64,000 nt of DNA. Source: an uncultured Paraglaciecola sp. (GTDB lineage: Bacteria; Pseudomonadota; Gammaproteobacteria; Enterobacterales; Alteromonadaceae). Position 1 is the stretch's first letter. Every line of letters starts with the position of its first letter. Position numbers and translations under genes: made by a program. The notes under the pieces are model-generated. The model saw nothing but the letters and a program-made list of their open reading frames with translations, was not told the origin of the DNA and searched no databases. This document shows, in pieces, positions 46,965-56,433 of the stretch. Location of the stretch: NCBI GenBank assembly GCA_947498355.1, contig CANMKA010000014.1:30412-94411 (forward strand), given 5' to 3'.

Positions 46965-49900
46965 TTATAGTCCGCGAATTTTTATATTTCTAAACCACAC
47001 TTTGTCACCATGATCTTGCAGCAGAATATGGCCTTTGCTGTGCTTAGCAAAGTGGGGCCAATCTTTGAATTTACTGTTTGCGACTAACGCCTGCCAATGC
47101 TGGCTGTTCATGTCAGCTTGGGTGACTAGATAGCCGTTTAGCCAGTGTTCGACTTTGCCATTATGCATTTTTATTCGCGCGTGATTCCATTGCATAGCGG
47201 GTAAGGCAGTGACAAACCGACTTTTAATCAAATCGTAGTTATCTCCTGCTCTATGCGTAGGGATCTGCCCATCTGGATGGTAAGCATTATCGAGAATTTG
47301 CATTTCGGTTCCAGACAAAAACGGAAATTCTAAGCTTGGGTGTTCGTAAACCTGATAAAAAATTCCACTGTTCCCTGCTTTTTGAACTTTCCATTCTAGG
47401 CTTAATTCAAAATTTTCAACTGGGGCTGGGGTAATGATTATGTCTCCGCCATCTTCGGTTTGCCAGCCTTGGTCTTGGGGGGTACGGCCAGCAAAGTATA
47501 GGGTTCCATCGACTACTTGCCAGCGTTTACCTAGTGTCTTTTGGTTGTAATTTCGAAAGTGGCCTAGGCTATTGCCGTCGAATAAGTAGCGCCACCCTTG
47601 CTGCTTTTCGGTTTCAGACAGGTGATTGTGCATTATTTGATAATTGGGATTGAGTGTAACTGGCTTGTTTTCGGGTATGGCATTGAGGGTGTACCAGGCT
47701 TCTGTTGTCCATAATGCTTGATCCTTAGTACTGGAAAAACCACGTTTAATCCTAATATAAACCAGATGTTCGGCCTTTAACCCGTTAAGTTTAAGCTGTA
47801 TTTTGCGCCTGTCATCGGACAGGGTTAAAGCCTCAATTTCAAGATTTTCTAACGCCTTTTTGGGGCCGCCATAGGCTGCGGTTGCTTGGTAATACCATTG
47901 CTGTATTTCAAAATCAGCTGGAACAATTTGTCTATGCGCTGCAATAGGTTCGGTTAGAGTAATTTCGAAACCATCGCTTCTGGCCGACACTTCGAGCATT
48001 TCGAATGTAGAGGTGTGATTATAAGTGAGGCTTTGAAGCCCATACCAGAGTTTATCGCCATGAGCCCAGTTGCCGGGGTTCCCTATGCCTCCTACGATCA
48101 AGCTGCCGTTTGGCGACCACATTAAGCGATTAACGCCAGCTTCTAAGCCTTGGCTAAAGCGAAAAACCGCACCTTGCAAACGCCCGTTTACACGCTCAGC
48201 AAATACCCGTTTAAGACCGCCATGTGTCACGTCGCCATGTAGCATTTGATTTTGATAAGGGCCAATATTCAAAGGCGCGGGCTGGCTCGCTGAGTTGCCT
48301 ATTTCACCTTGAGGCAGCCAAACAACAGGCAAGGTTTCTTGTAGCTTGGCAGTGCCTTGAAAATCTACTGAGCGTGAGCCGTACCAAGCATTGGCGCTTA
48401 GTTCGACTATCTTGCAAGCCGGAACCCAATCACCTTGATTGTCGGCAATGAATAATTGGTTGTCTATGCCTCTGCCAATACCATTTGGCGTGCGTAAACC
48501 GCTTGCCAAGTAGGTTACTTGGCCTGTGTCTTTAGAAATTTTTATGACTTTGCCACGGCTGGGAGCTTGTGGTTGTAAACTTGCACCACCGGGTAAAATG
48601 GCAGTCGCGAGAGCGGCATAAAAATGGCCATCTTCGAAGGCTAAACCAAAAGCAAACTCATGAAAGTTGTCGGTTACCGACCAGTTATTGGCGACCTTTT
48701 CGTACCTGTCTATTAGTCCGTCTTTGTCGCTATCTACTAAGCGCGTAAGTTCTTGTTTTTGTAATACATAGATTTGTTCGTCAACCACTTTCACCCCTAG
48801 GGGCTCGGCCAAGCCCCTAGCAATGCGCCTAACGCGTATGTTTTGAGCTGGCTTGTCATAGTTTTGAACCAGGTATACCGAGCCTTCTGGATCCCATGTT
48901 GTAATAACCATATCGCCGTTGGCAAAAAAGTCGATTCCACCCACCATAGGTTTAAAGTTATCGGGACGGGCTTGGGATAAGGTAAAAGAAGGATGTACCC
49001 CCGAGACTTCTTGTTGGTCGCCTGGAATGCTTTTTACTATGTCTGGATCGGTAACCACTGATTCAACAGGCTGAATATCTGCGTTTTGAATCTTCAGCAT
49101 AGTGCTGGGCAATACTTGATACTGGCCCGACGCTGGATTTTTCCATTGAAGAGATAATGCACCGCCGCCGCCGGCTTGAAAATAAATGATTTCAATTGGG
49201 TGCAATCCTGCCTTTAACGTTAGGCGTGCATCTTGGGCTTCGGGGGCGTGAAATCCCCAGTTATCTATAATGCGCTTACCATTAACGTATAAATAGGCGC
49301 CGTCGTCAGAGACTAGTCTCAAATTTAACGTTTGCTCGTGTTGTAGGTCGAGATGAGACTTGACTCTATACATGAAGTTTTCGGGCTGGGGGCCTAGGTG
49401 TTCTGTATTCGAGAAATGAACTTGGGGTGTCCATGCGGCCAATGTTGCTGTGCCTTGCTGGCCATGGCTAAGATTTGGTTCAGAATTGGCAAAGCCAACT
49501 TGATAGATCAGTGCGCCATGTTTACCACTGGGATATTCTGGTAGTTGGTCTGTAAAGGTTATAGGAGTGTTACCTAATCCTAGTAATATGTCTGATAATT
49601 GTGATGACTTACTTACGGATAAGCTCAATATATACTCAAGCATTTTGGTTGCATCTTGCTTGCTCAAATCTGGATGCGCTGACATTGGAACCTGCCCCCA
49701 GTTGCCGCTGCCTCCTTGGATTATTTTGTCGATTAGTTCTGGTTTAGCTTGTTTTTGTTGGTGATAACGTTGGGCGATAGCTAGGTATGAGGGACCAACA
49801 GTTTGTACCTCAGGATTATGGCAGGCAGCACAGTCGCTGTTATTGATAAGGGTTAAGCCAGGATGCTGTTGATTTAGGGGGGAAGGAGCAGACTTTTCGT

Positions 49901-50648
49901 TGAGTTTTGGCGCAAAATGACTGATTACCCTACTCACTCCCTTTTTTAAGACAAGTGTATTGTCAACTAATTGCGCGGCGCCTTGTACTTCGCGAGATAA
50001 AGCCCCAGAGCTGAGTGTTAGGGATAGCTCAGCCTGATTAGGTAATTCACGGGTATCAAACTCTTGATAATAAACCAACACAGTATCATCTATGGATGCT
50101 TGAGGGGTTTCGCGTATTTCTGCTTGCCAAGCTTGGCCGTTTAGTTTGCCTTTTGCTTGGTAAAGCAGGCTAACCTGATTTGCATTAACTTGATGGCCAA
50201 GGTAACTCAGTGCATTTGGATTTTGTTGCCAGTAATGATTGGGTTCGCCAGTCTTGTCTAAAAATAGGGTTCTTTGGCTGCTAGGTTGTGGCCCATGCTT
50301 TTGATCAAACACTGCGCCGCTTAGGGTTAAGTCTCCTTGCCAAAGTTTAAAAACACCTAGGCTAGTCGTGCTATAGGCAGCAGTGACATTGTGTTTAAGG
50401 GCTAAGTTAATTATGCGGCTTTCCCCGTCTAAGGTGGTGCGCATGGCGAGTGGCCCAGCTTCTTCTGTGTTTTCCTGAATGGCGAATGCATAGTTTGGTT
50501 CAGTTTTTTGCTTGGTATTGCAGCTGCTAGTGAGTATCGCTAGTAACCCCAGATAGCCAACACATAACCATGAAATAGAGAAAGTACTCATAGGAAAAGC
50601 TCGAGAGAGTGAATAAGGCTTTATCATATGCGCAAGGGATGATGACAC
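46965..50648 (-). CDS. Large lipoprotein: cytochrome c, PA14, beta-propeller and DUF1080 modules
   Basis: 1227 residues, GTG start with AGGA at 6 nt; an ATG at 50627 is possible. Lipobox LTSSC near residue 43. A class I heme c site CAACH lies near 272, with a candidate Met ligand in VPMSAHP. PA14 (about 370-500) has LRLVSDDGAYLYVNGKRIIDNWG. A six-bladed propeller of the sorbosone-dehydrogenase type (about 560-900) has GMAEPLGV-like GLAEPLGVKV and LRTPNGIG. A DUF1080 (3-keto-disaccharide hydrolase) domain (about 1015-1227) opens GWRYLFDGNSLGHFRNY. It probably oxidises or cleaves a sugar at the cell surface; substrate unknown. No partner genes adjacent. Confidence 0.85.
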   Translation of the reverse strand: MSSSLAHMIKPYSLSRAFPMSTFSISWLCVGYLGLLAILTSSCNTKQKTEPNYAFAIQENTEEAGPLAMRTTLDGESRIINLALKHNVTAAYSTTSLGVFKLWQGDLTLSGAVFDQKHGPQPSSQRTLFLDKTGEPNHYWQQNPNALSYLGHQVNANQVSLLYQAKGKLNGQAWQAEIRETPQASIDDTVLVYYQEFDTRELPNQAELSLTLSSGALSREVQGAAQLVDNTLVLKKGVSRVISHFAPKLNEKSAPSPLNQQHPGLTLINNSDCAACHNPEVQTVGPSYLAIAQRYHQQKQAKPELIDKIIQGGSGNWGQVPMSAHPDLSKQDATKMLEYILSLSVSKSSQLSDILLGLGNTPITFTDQLPEYPSGKHGALIYQVGFANSEPNLSHGQQGTATLAAWTPQVHFSNTEHLGPQPENFMYRVKSHLDLQHEQTLNLRLVSDDGAYLYVNGKRIIDNWGFHAPEAQDARLTLKAGLHPIEIIYFQAGGGGALSLQWKNPASGQYQVLPSTMLKIQNADIQPVESVVTDPDIVKSIPGDQQEVSGVHPSFTLSQARPDNFKPMVGGIDFFANGDMVITTWDPEGSVYLVQNYDKPAQNIRVRRIARGLAEPLGVKVVDEQIYVLQKQELTRLVDSDKDGLIDRYEKVANNWSVTDNFHEFAFGLAFEDGHFYAALATAILPGGASLQPQAPSRGKVIKISKDTGQVTYLASGLRTPNGIGRGIDNQLFIADNQGDWVPACKIVELSANAWYGSRSVDFQGTAKLQETLPVVWLPQGEIGNSASQPAPLNIGPYQNQMLHGDVTHGGLKRVFAERVNGRLQGAVFRFSQGLEAGVNRLMWSPNGSLIVGGIGNPGNWAHGDKLWYGLQSLTYNHTSTFEMLEVSARSDGFEITLTEPIAAHRQIVPADFEIQQWYYQATAAYGGPKKALENLEIEALTLSDDRRKIQLKLNGLKAEHLVYIRIKRGFSSTKDQALWTTEAWYTLNAIPENKPVTLNPNYQIMHNHLSETEKQQGWRYLFDGNSLGHFRNYNQKTLGKRWQVVDGTLYFAGRTPQDQGWQTEDGGDIIITPAPVENFELSLEWKVQKAGNSGIFYQVYEHPSLEFPFLSGTEMQILDNAYHPDGQIPTHRAGDNYDLIKSRFVTALPAMQWNHARIKMHNGKVEHWLNGYLVTQADMNSQHWQALVANSKFKDWPHFAKHSKGHILLQDHGDKVWFRNIKIRGL

Positions 50649-50864
50649 ACAAAATCCTGCATACGTATTCAGTTAATTCACACTCTTTTACGACACATTT
50701 TTTTGTATTTTATGGGGTGTTAAGGGCCAAAAATAAGCATGTAAGCTCCAGCTTAGGAACGTTTAGCTGGTACCGTGATTAACAATGACTTGATCCTCGA
50801 ATCTAATCGGTTTCTAATGCTGGCATAGCTTGCTTATTTTTTTCTTCTTCATGACAAAATCCTC

Positions 50865-52940
50865 GTGCACAGTTTAGCTCAGACCTCAGTAACCTCACTT
50901 AAAGGGGTAGGCAGCAAGGCGGCTGAAAAACTGGCCAATTTATCGATTGTTTCGATTCAAGACCTATTGTTTCATTTACCGACTCGGTATGAAGACCGCA
51001 CGCGCATTTATCCCATTAGTGATTTGCAGCCGCATATTCATGCCAGTATTCAAGGTGAAATCATGTCTTGCGATATTCAATTTGGCCGCAAGCGCATGTT
51101 AGTTGCTAGGGTGAGTGATGGCTCAGGCACTGTGACCCTGCGATTTTTTCATTTTTCTGCGTCACAAAAAAACAATATGGTAATTGGCGCGACCCTAAGG
51201 TGCTTTGGCGAAGTCAAAGCTGGCAAATATGGATTAGAAATCATGCATCCAGAGTATAAGGTTGTTGATCCGAGTCAGCCGCAAGTCGTACAGGATTCAT
51301 TAACGCCTGTTTACCCTGCCACCGAGGGTATTAAACAACTGACGTTACGCAATTTAACCGAACAGGCTTTGCTTAAACTTAAACAAGGAGCGCTAACGGA
51401 CTTATTGCCTGAGGGGCTATATCAGCATCAAATTAGCCTGCAAGATGCGTTGCATTTGGTGCACAGGCCGCCGCCAGACGTGACTTTATCATTACTTGAA
51501 GAAGGCAAACATCCAGCGCAACAAAGATTGGTGATTGAGGAGCTACTGGCTCACCATTTAAGTGTGCTCAAGGTAAGGCATACAAGTCGGCAACACGCTT
51601 CTTATCCTATTCCTCTAGCCCATGCACTACTAGATAAGTTTATTGGCAGTTTGCCTTTTACCCCCACGTCTGCTCAGCAAAGAGTGACTCAAGAGATCCA
51701 GCAAGATATGCAACGCAACGCCCCTATGATGCGTTTAGTGCAAGGCGATGTAGGCTCGGGTAAAACCTTAGTTGCGGCTATGGCGGCGTTGTCGGCTATT
51801 GCTGGCGGTTATCAAGTTGGTCTGATGGCACCAACCGAACTGTTAGCAGAACAGCACGCGAATAATTTTAAAACATGGTTTGCGGCACTGGATATTGAGG
51901 TGGGCTGGTTAGCCGGAAAATTAAAGGGTAAAAAACGAGAGCAAGTACTTACTGATTTAAAGTCTGGGAAAATTCAAATGCTGGTTGGCACCCATGCGAT
52001 TTTTCAGCAAAGCGTTGAGTTTCACTCGTTGGCCCTAGTCATTGTAGACGAGCAGCATAGGTTTGGTGTAGACCAAAGGTTAGCCCTTCGAGAAAAAGGC
52101 CAAGCAGATGGACGTTTTCCTCATCAATTAATTATGACTGCTACACCTATTCCTCGAACTTTAGCTATGACTGCATATGCGGACCTAAACACCTCGATTA
52201 TTGATGAACTCCCCCCCGGGCGCACCCCAGTGAAAACCGTTGTATTACCCGATACTCGACGGGATGAGGTGATGGAGCGGGTGCGTAGCGTCAGTTTAGA
52301 TGAAGGGAGGCAAACGTATTGGGTGTGTACTTTGATTGACGAATCAGAATTTTTGCAAAGCCAAGCCGCTGAAGATACAGCCGTGTTGTTGCGTACTGCA
52401 CTCCCAGAATTAAAGGTAGGCTTAGTTCATGGGCGCTTGAAAGCTGACGAAAAACAGCAAATTATGGCAGACTTTAAAGGAGGAAAACTCGATCTCTTAG
52501 TGGCGACCACTGTCATCGAAGTTGGGGTAGATGTGCCCAATGCTAGTTTGATGATAATTGAAAACCCTGAGCGTTTAGGCTTAGCGCAACTTCACCAACT
52601 ACGGGGGCGCGTGGGACGAGGGTCAATCGAGAGTCATTGTGTACTTATGTATCAAAGTCCTTTATCTAAAACGGCCAGTAAGCGCTTAGCAGTGTTAAGA
52701 GAATCCAATGATGGCTTTTATATTGCGCAGCAAGACTTAGAAATTAGAGGGCCAGGGGAGTTGTTGGGTACCAAGCAAACAGGATTGGCAGATTTAAAAA
52801 TAGCCGACTTAGTGCGGGATGCTGAACTCATCCCGCAAGTACAAAATATGGCAGAGCACTTATGGCAGGCTTACCCAGCCAATGCTCAAGCCATTATTAA
52901 CCGTTGGTTAGGACGCAAAGAGCATTTTGGCCATGCATAG
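50865..52940 (+). CDS. recG: ATP-dependent DNA helicase RecG
   Basis: 691 residues, GTG start without a clear ribosome binding site. N-terminal wedge domain (about 1-200, LKGVGSKAAEKL at the start), Walker A QGDVGSGKT near 295, DEQH near 395, TATPIPRT, and the C-terminal TRG region with RGRVGRG. It remodels stalled forks and Holliday-type junctions. In E. coli it follows trmH directly. Confidence 0.97.
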   Translation: MHSLAQTSVTSLKGVGSKAAEKLANLSIVSIQDLLFHLPTRYEDRTRIYPISDLQPHIHASIQGEIMSCDIQFGRKRMLVARVSDGSGTVTLRFFHFSASQKNNMVIGATLRCFGEVKAGKYGLEIMHPEYKVVDPSQPQVVQDSLTPVYPATEGIKQLTLRNLTEQALLKLKQGALTDLLPEGLYQHQISLQDALHLVHRPPPDVTLSLLEEGKHPAQQRLVIEELLAHHLSVLKVRHTSRQHASYPIPLAHALLDKFIGSLPFTPTSAQQRVTQEIQQDMQRNAPMMRLVQGDVGSGKTLVAAMAALSAIAGGYQVGLMAPTELLAEQHANNFKTWFAALDIEVGWLAGKLKGKKREQVLTDLKSGKIQMLVGTHAIFQQSVEFHSLALVIVDEQHRFGVDQRLALREKGQADGRFPHQLIMTATPIPRTLAMTAYADLNTSIIDELPPGRTPVKTVVLPDTRRDEVMERVRSVSLDEGRQTYWVCTLIDESEFLQSQAAEDTAVLLRTALPELKVGLVHGRLKADEKQQIMADFKGGKLDLLVATTVIEVGVDVPNASLMIIENPERLGLAQLHQLRGRVGRGSIESHCVLMYQSPLSKTASKRLAVLRESNDGFYIAQQDLEIRGPGELLGTKQTGLADLKIADLVRDAELIPQVQNMAEHLWQAYPANAQAIINRWLGRKEHFGHA

Positions 52941-53703
52941 TATTTACATCACAACCGAGGAAAACGCGTCTCCGGTTACAGTGGATTTAGCAAAAGCCCA
53001 AGGCGCAAAATGGGGAATAGACTATCGTGAGGGATTAACCTCGGGCTTGGCCCTTGTTCAACAAGATAGTCAGTTAATACTTAAGCAATTAGATGAACCA
53101 AAAGTCGGTGGGGTGTTAGTTGATTTTGCATCTGATGCCGCCACCTTTAGACGTTTGCATGGTGGTGGTAAAAAAGAGGCCATAGCTAAAGCAGTGGGTT
53201 TAAAAGGGCAGCAGAGTCTTCAGATTTTAGATGCCACGGCAGGACTAGGTCGCGATGCTTTTGTGCTGGCAAGCTTAGGCTGCAAGGTTGATATGATTGA
53301 ACGTTCACCTGTGGTGGCAGCGCTATTGGCCGATGGTTTAAATCGAGCTGCGCACGATCCCAATATAGGTAGTTGGGTACCCCTTCGCATGAGTTTACAA
53401 CATGCTACAGGTTACGAGCTGTTGGCAAATTGGCAAGGTGTCACGCCAGATGTTGTATATCTTGACCCTATGTTTCCCCATCGTAAAAAAACGGCTGCAG
53501 TGAAAAAAGAAATGCGCTTGTTTCAGCAGTTATTGGGCCCAGATCAAGACGCAAATTTGCTGCTAGAACCCGCGCTTGCACTAGCCAAAAAGCGGGTAGT
53601 AGTAAAACGCCCAGCGGCAGCTCCCTACTTAGCAGAGGTTAAACCCAGCCTAGAGTTACAAGGTAAAGCTAATCGATTTGATGTGTATATGAACTTTATT
53701 TAA
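52933..53703 (+). CDS. rsmJ: 16S rRNA (guanine(1516)-N2)-methyltransferase RsmJ
   Basis: 256 residues from ATG at 52933, overlapping recG by 8 bp. SAM-binding LDATAGLGRDAFVLASLG (about 98-115) and catalytic YLDPMFPHRKKTAAVKKEM are family marks. Confidence 0.95.
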   Translation: MHSIYITTEENASPVTVDLAKAQGAKWGIDYREGLTSGLALVQQDSQLILKQLDEPKVGGVLVDFASDAATFRRLHGGGKKEAIAKAVGLKGQQSLQILDATAGLGRDAFVLASLGCKVDMIERSPVVAALLADGLNRAAHDPNIGSWVPLRMSLQHATGYELLANWQGVTPDVVYLDPMFPHRKKTAAVKKEMRLFQQLLGPDQDANLLLEPALALAKKRVVVKRPAAAPYLAEVKPSLELQGKANRFDVYMNFI

Positions 53704-53722
53704 TTGAGAAAGCTCTTATTTA

Positions 53723-53800
53723 CGCTAACCTATCTCGTACTCCCCCGTTTTGGGTACTTGTTTGTGAGTGACGAGTACATTGTTACGAGGTAGGTTAGCG
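53723..53800. repeat. Long imperfect hairpin after rsmJ
   Basis: Left arm CGCTAACCTATCTCGTA (53723-53739) pairs with TACGAGGTAGGTTAGCG (53784-53800) with one mismatch. Within the loop GTACTC and GAGTAC can pair further. There is no T-run at the end. It may be a terminator helper, a dispersed palindrome or a small RNA. Confidence 0.75.
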
Positions 53801-53889
53801 CTACAAACGTATTTGAATTCAGACCTAAATTGTTCACACGGGATTAACAAATCATGGTCTAATGTCTGATAAATAGACGGAGGCAAACA

Positions 53890-54381
53890 ATGAATAAATT
53901 TACTGCTGCGTTAACCCTGTTACTTGGCTCTGTAGCGAGTGTTAACAGTTCTGCCGGTGAGGTTGAAGTCGCTTGGACTAATCCAGAAAATTACACAGAT
54001 GCACGAGCGCCATTTGCTGTGTTGCAAGACGAGCCAGAAGACACGTTTTATAATTTAGAGCAGCATTTAGCTAGGCTGAGCAAAAAATTGCCAGCGGATT
54101 ATCTCCTCAAGCTCGACGTGAAAGATTTGGATCTAGCTGGAGAGGCCTTACAGCAAAATTTTAGAGTTGTACGTGATAGGTTTCCGCCGCGCATTGAATT
54201 TTCATATCAGCTTGTAGATTCTGCGGGTAAGGTATTAAAACAGGGCGATGAGAATATTCGGGATTTGGCTTTTTTAACTAATCGTCCTGGTCGTTATCAA
54301 AATGAAATATATGCATATGAAAAACAAATGTTAGACAGGTGGTTTAAAAACACGTTTGCCGAACATACCTCCAAGCATTAA
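53890..54381 (+). CDS. Exported DUF3016 family protein
   Basis: 163 residues. Signal peptide (about 1-22, ends SVNSSAGE), then VEVAWTNPENYTDARAPFAV and the core QNFRVVRDRFPPRIEFSYQLVDSAGKVL in part, which is the DUF3016 pattern. Function unknown. It is 17 bp ahead of the peroxiredoxin gene, so probably co-transcribed with it. Confidence 0.82.
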   Translation: MNKFTAALTLLLGSVASVNSSAGEVEVAWTNPENYTDARAPFAVLQDEPEDTFYNLEQHLARLSKKLPADYLLKLDVKDLDLAGEALQQNFRVVRDRFPPRIEFSYQLVDSAGKVLKQGDENIRDLAFLTNRPGRYQNEIYAYEKQMLDRWFKNTFAEHTSKH

Positions 54382-54398
54382 TTATTAAAGGAAATAAC

Positions 54399-54872
54399 AT
54401 GATAAAAGTAGGTGACACACTTCCAGAAGCAAACTTTAGTTTGCGCGAAAACGGTGAAGCATCTAATCCAACCACTAGTAGCTTATTTGCTGGCAAAAAA
54501 GTGGTACTTTTTGCAGTACCTGGTGCGTTTACACCTACCTGCTCTGAGACCCATTTACCCGGCTATATTGCTCTAGCAGATAAATTTCAGGCCAAAGGCG
54601 TAGATGCCATTATTTGCTTATCGGTTAACGATGCGTTTGTTATGGAAGCTTGGGGCAATACTCAGAACGCCGAACATATCACTATGCTGGCAGACGGAGG
54701 AGCCGAGTTTACCCTAGCTGCGGGCCTTGAAATGCAAACGGCTACTTTTGGTGGAGTGCGCTCAATTCGTTATTCCATGTTGGTTGAAGACGGTGTTGTA
54801 AAAGTATTTAACGCTGAAGATGGCGGTAAATTTAAAGTGAGCGATGCAGAGACATTATTCGCTCACATGTAA
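54399..54872 (+). CDS. Prx5-type peroxiredoxin
   Basis: 157 residues. The peroxidatic Cys48 is in PGAFTPTCSETHLPGY, the Prx5 signature. There is no glutaredoxin fusion. Likely reduces peroxides using glutaredoxin/glutathione or thioredoxin. AAAGGAAAT precedes the ATG. A second, OxyR-independent-looking peroxidase in this window besides AhpC. Confidence 0.93.
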   Translation: MIKVGDTLPEANFSLRENGEASNPTTSSLFAGKKVVLFAVPGAFTPTCSETHLPGYIALADKFQAKGVDAIICLSVNDAFVMEAWGNTQNAEHITMLADGGAEFTLAAGLEMQTATFGGVRSIRYSMLVEDGVVKVFNAEDGGKFKVSDAETLFAHM

Positions 54873-54887
54873 GTTTTGAATCTTTGT

Positions 54888-54913
54888 AAAAGCCGCTCAT
54901 GCGGCTTTTTTTG
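54888..54913 (+). terminator. Rho-independent terminator after the peroxiredoxin gene
   Basis: Stem AGCCGC / GCGGCT with loop TCAT followed by TTTTTTT. Confidence 0.88.
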
Positions 54914-55109
54914 TCTGTGAAGAATGCTCTTTAGGCTTAAATTTTTCTCCACTCCCACTTCCATCCCCACCTCATTCAGTTGAGACGAACGGTATAGACT
55001 GCCGACCATCAAAAAAATTGTTCTTGAAGAGCAAATTAATATGTTTTTGTTTTCGTTAAAACTCCTCAATAATCCGTTATGAGAGTTAATCATTTAGTTG
55101 GATGAGGCA

Positions 55110-55283
55110 ATGAGAAAAGATTTTTACTCTAAAAAAGGTGAGTATCAAGGTAAAGCTGGGTCACAAAAACACAGATTTAACGCTGAATACAGTTCTGAGT
55201 TTGAAACCAAGCCTAAAAAACGCAACAAAAATGCAAAGCGCGATAAATATTTGCCAATGGATGAGTTAAGCGATCTGCATTAG
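55110..55283 (+). CDS. Small basic protein of unknown function
   Basis: 57 residues from ATG at 55110 (GATGAGG just upstream); a TTG four codons earlier is possible. The text MRKDFYSKKGEYQGKAGSQKHR, then KPKKRNKNAKRDKYLPMDELSDLH, is strongly basic and low in hydrophobics, so likely a nucleic-acid-associated or disordered protein. No family recognised. Single gene with plus-strand neighbours. Confidence 0.5.
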   Translation: MRKDFYSKKGEYQGKAGSQKHRFNAEYSSEFETKPKKRNKNAKRDKYLPMDELSDLH

Positions 55284-55413
55284 TGCATCTGAGGTTGTAA
55301 GGGCCAAAGCGCAGGGTGGCTTACCTTGCGTTGGCTTTTACTCCAAAGGTAGTTTTAAAATGACAAATTTAACTATCTTGTTCGTCTTGTATATACAAGT
55401 TTTACGTCTTTAT

Positions 55414-56241
55414 TTATATGTTACCAGATAAAAACTTAACAATTTGATTAAGCCAAGTTTGTTTAGCTTGTTTTAAATAAATTAAGTAACAGTTTAGGGT
55501 TAAGTCCTCAATCGGCTCAATAAGTTGTAATGGAATGTCTTTAATTAGACTCTGAGCATTGATAGGTAAAACGAGCTTAACAGGGTGGCTTGAGGCATGT
55601 TGAATGGCCACTTGCAATGAGGCAGATCGAAACTTGGCCTGCTTTAGATCTGGATAACGCTTGTCTAGGGTATCGTTGTACTTTTTCCCCCAATCTACAT
55701 ATACATACTCGGTTACAGGAGTGGACTTAGGTTCAACCACTGATTCAAATAGCCCTAAGGGGGACTGGCGTAAAGCAAGGGTTTCTACATCGTCAGATTT
55801 AAAGGGTGTAGTGGTGATGGCGCAATCAACCGCATGCTCGTGCACAAGGCGCATCAGTTGTTCATTGTTGTATACGTCGGCTTTAACGCGTAAATCACTA
55901 AATTGATTTTGCAGAGGGTGTAATTGGTGTTTTAAAAATACATCCCACCCATTTGGCGTACACGCTAAGGTAAGCTGCTGAATGTTTTCATCACTTAAGG
56001 CTTGCCTTGCTTGGTTTAAGGTATTGGCTAGGGTTTCGGCGTAAGGCAGTAACTTTTCGCCGGCGACCGTGAGTTTTAGGCTATTGCGGTTACGAATAAA
56101 CAAGGTGGAATTAAAGTATTCTTCTAGTTGCTTGATTCGAGCGCTAACAGCAGACTGAGTGAGGTAAAGGTTTTCGGCAGCTTTGCCAAAGTGTCGAGTG
56201 TGGGCCACTTCCATAAAAGTGACTAAAAATCGTACGTCCAT
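55414..56241 (-). CDS. LysR-family regulator, HdfR-like
   Basis: 275 residues from ATG at 56241 (MDVRFLVTFMEVAHTRHFGKAAENLYLTQSAVSARIKQLE, as in HdfR in its opening); a GTG 12 codons upstream with AGGT is an alternative start. The C-terminal half is the effector domain, which is rather short and divergent. HdfR represses flhDC in E. coli; the target here is unknown. Divergent from htpX. Confidence 0.85.
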   Translation of the reverse strand: MDVRFLVTFMEVAHTRHFGKAAENLYLTQSAVSARIKQLEEYFNSTLFIRNRNSLKLTVAGEKLLPYAETLANTLNQARQALSDENIQQLTLACTPNGWDVFLKHQLHPLQNQFSDLRVKADVYNNEQLMRLVHEHAVDCAITTTPFKSDDVETLALRQSPLGLFESVVEPKSTPVTEYVYVDWGKKYNDTLDKRYPDLKQAKFRSASLQVAIQHASSHPVKLVLPINAQSLIKDIPLQLIEPIEDLTLNCYLIYLKQAKQTWLNQIVKFLSGNI

Positions 56242-56433
56242 ACTTAGAGCTTTGTTATCGATAGGCAGTAGTTGCACGTTACCTGTTTTTTAACGAAAAA
56301 GCTGGTCTTAAAAGCAAAATATTTCAGACAAATTTTGTTAATTTATTAAAGCAGAGTGTTGATATTTGCGAATAAGTGCTCAGTTAATCTGGTGTAATTC
56401 GACTTTAATTGTTTGTCTAAATCAGAGGTAGAT

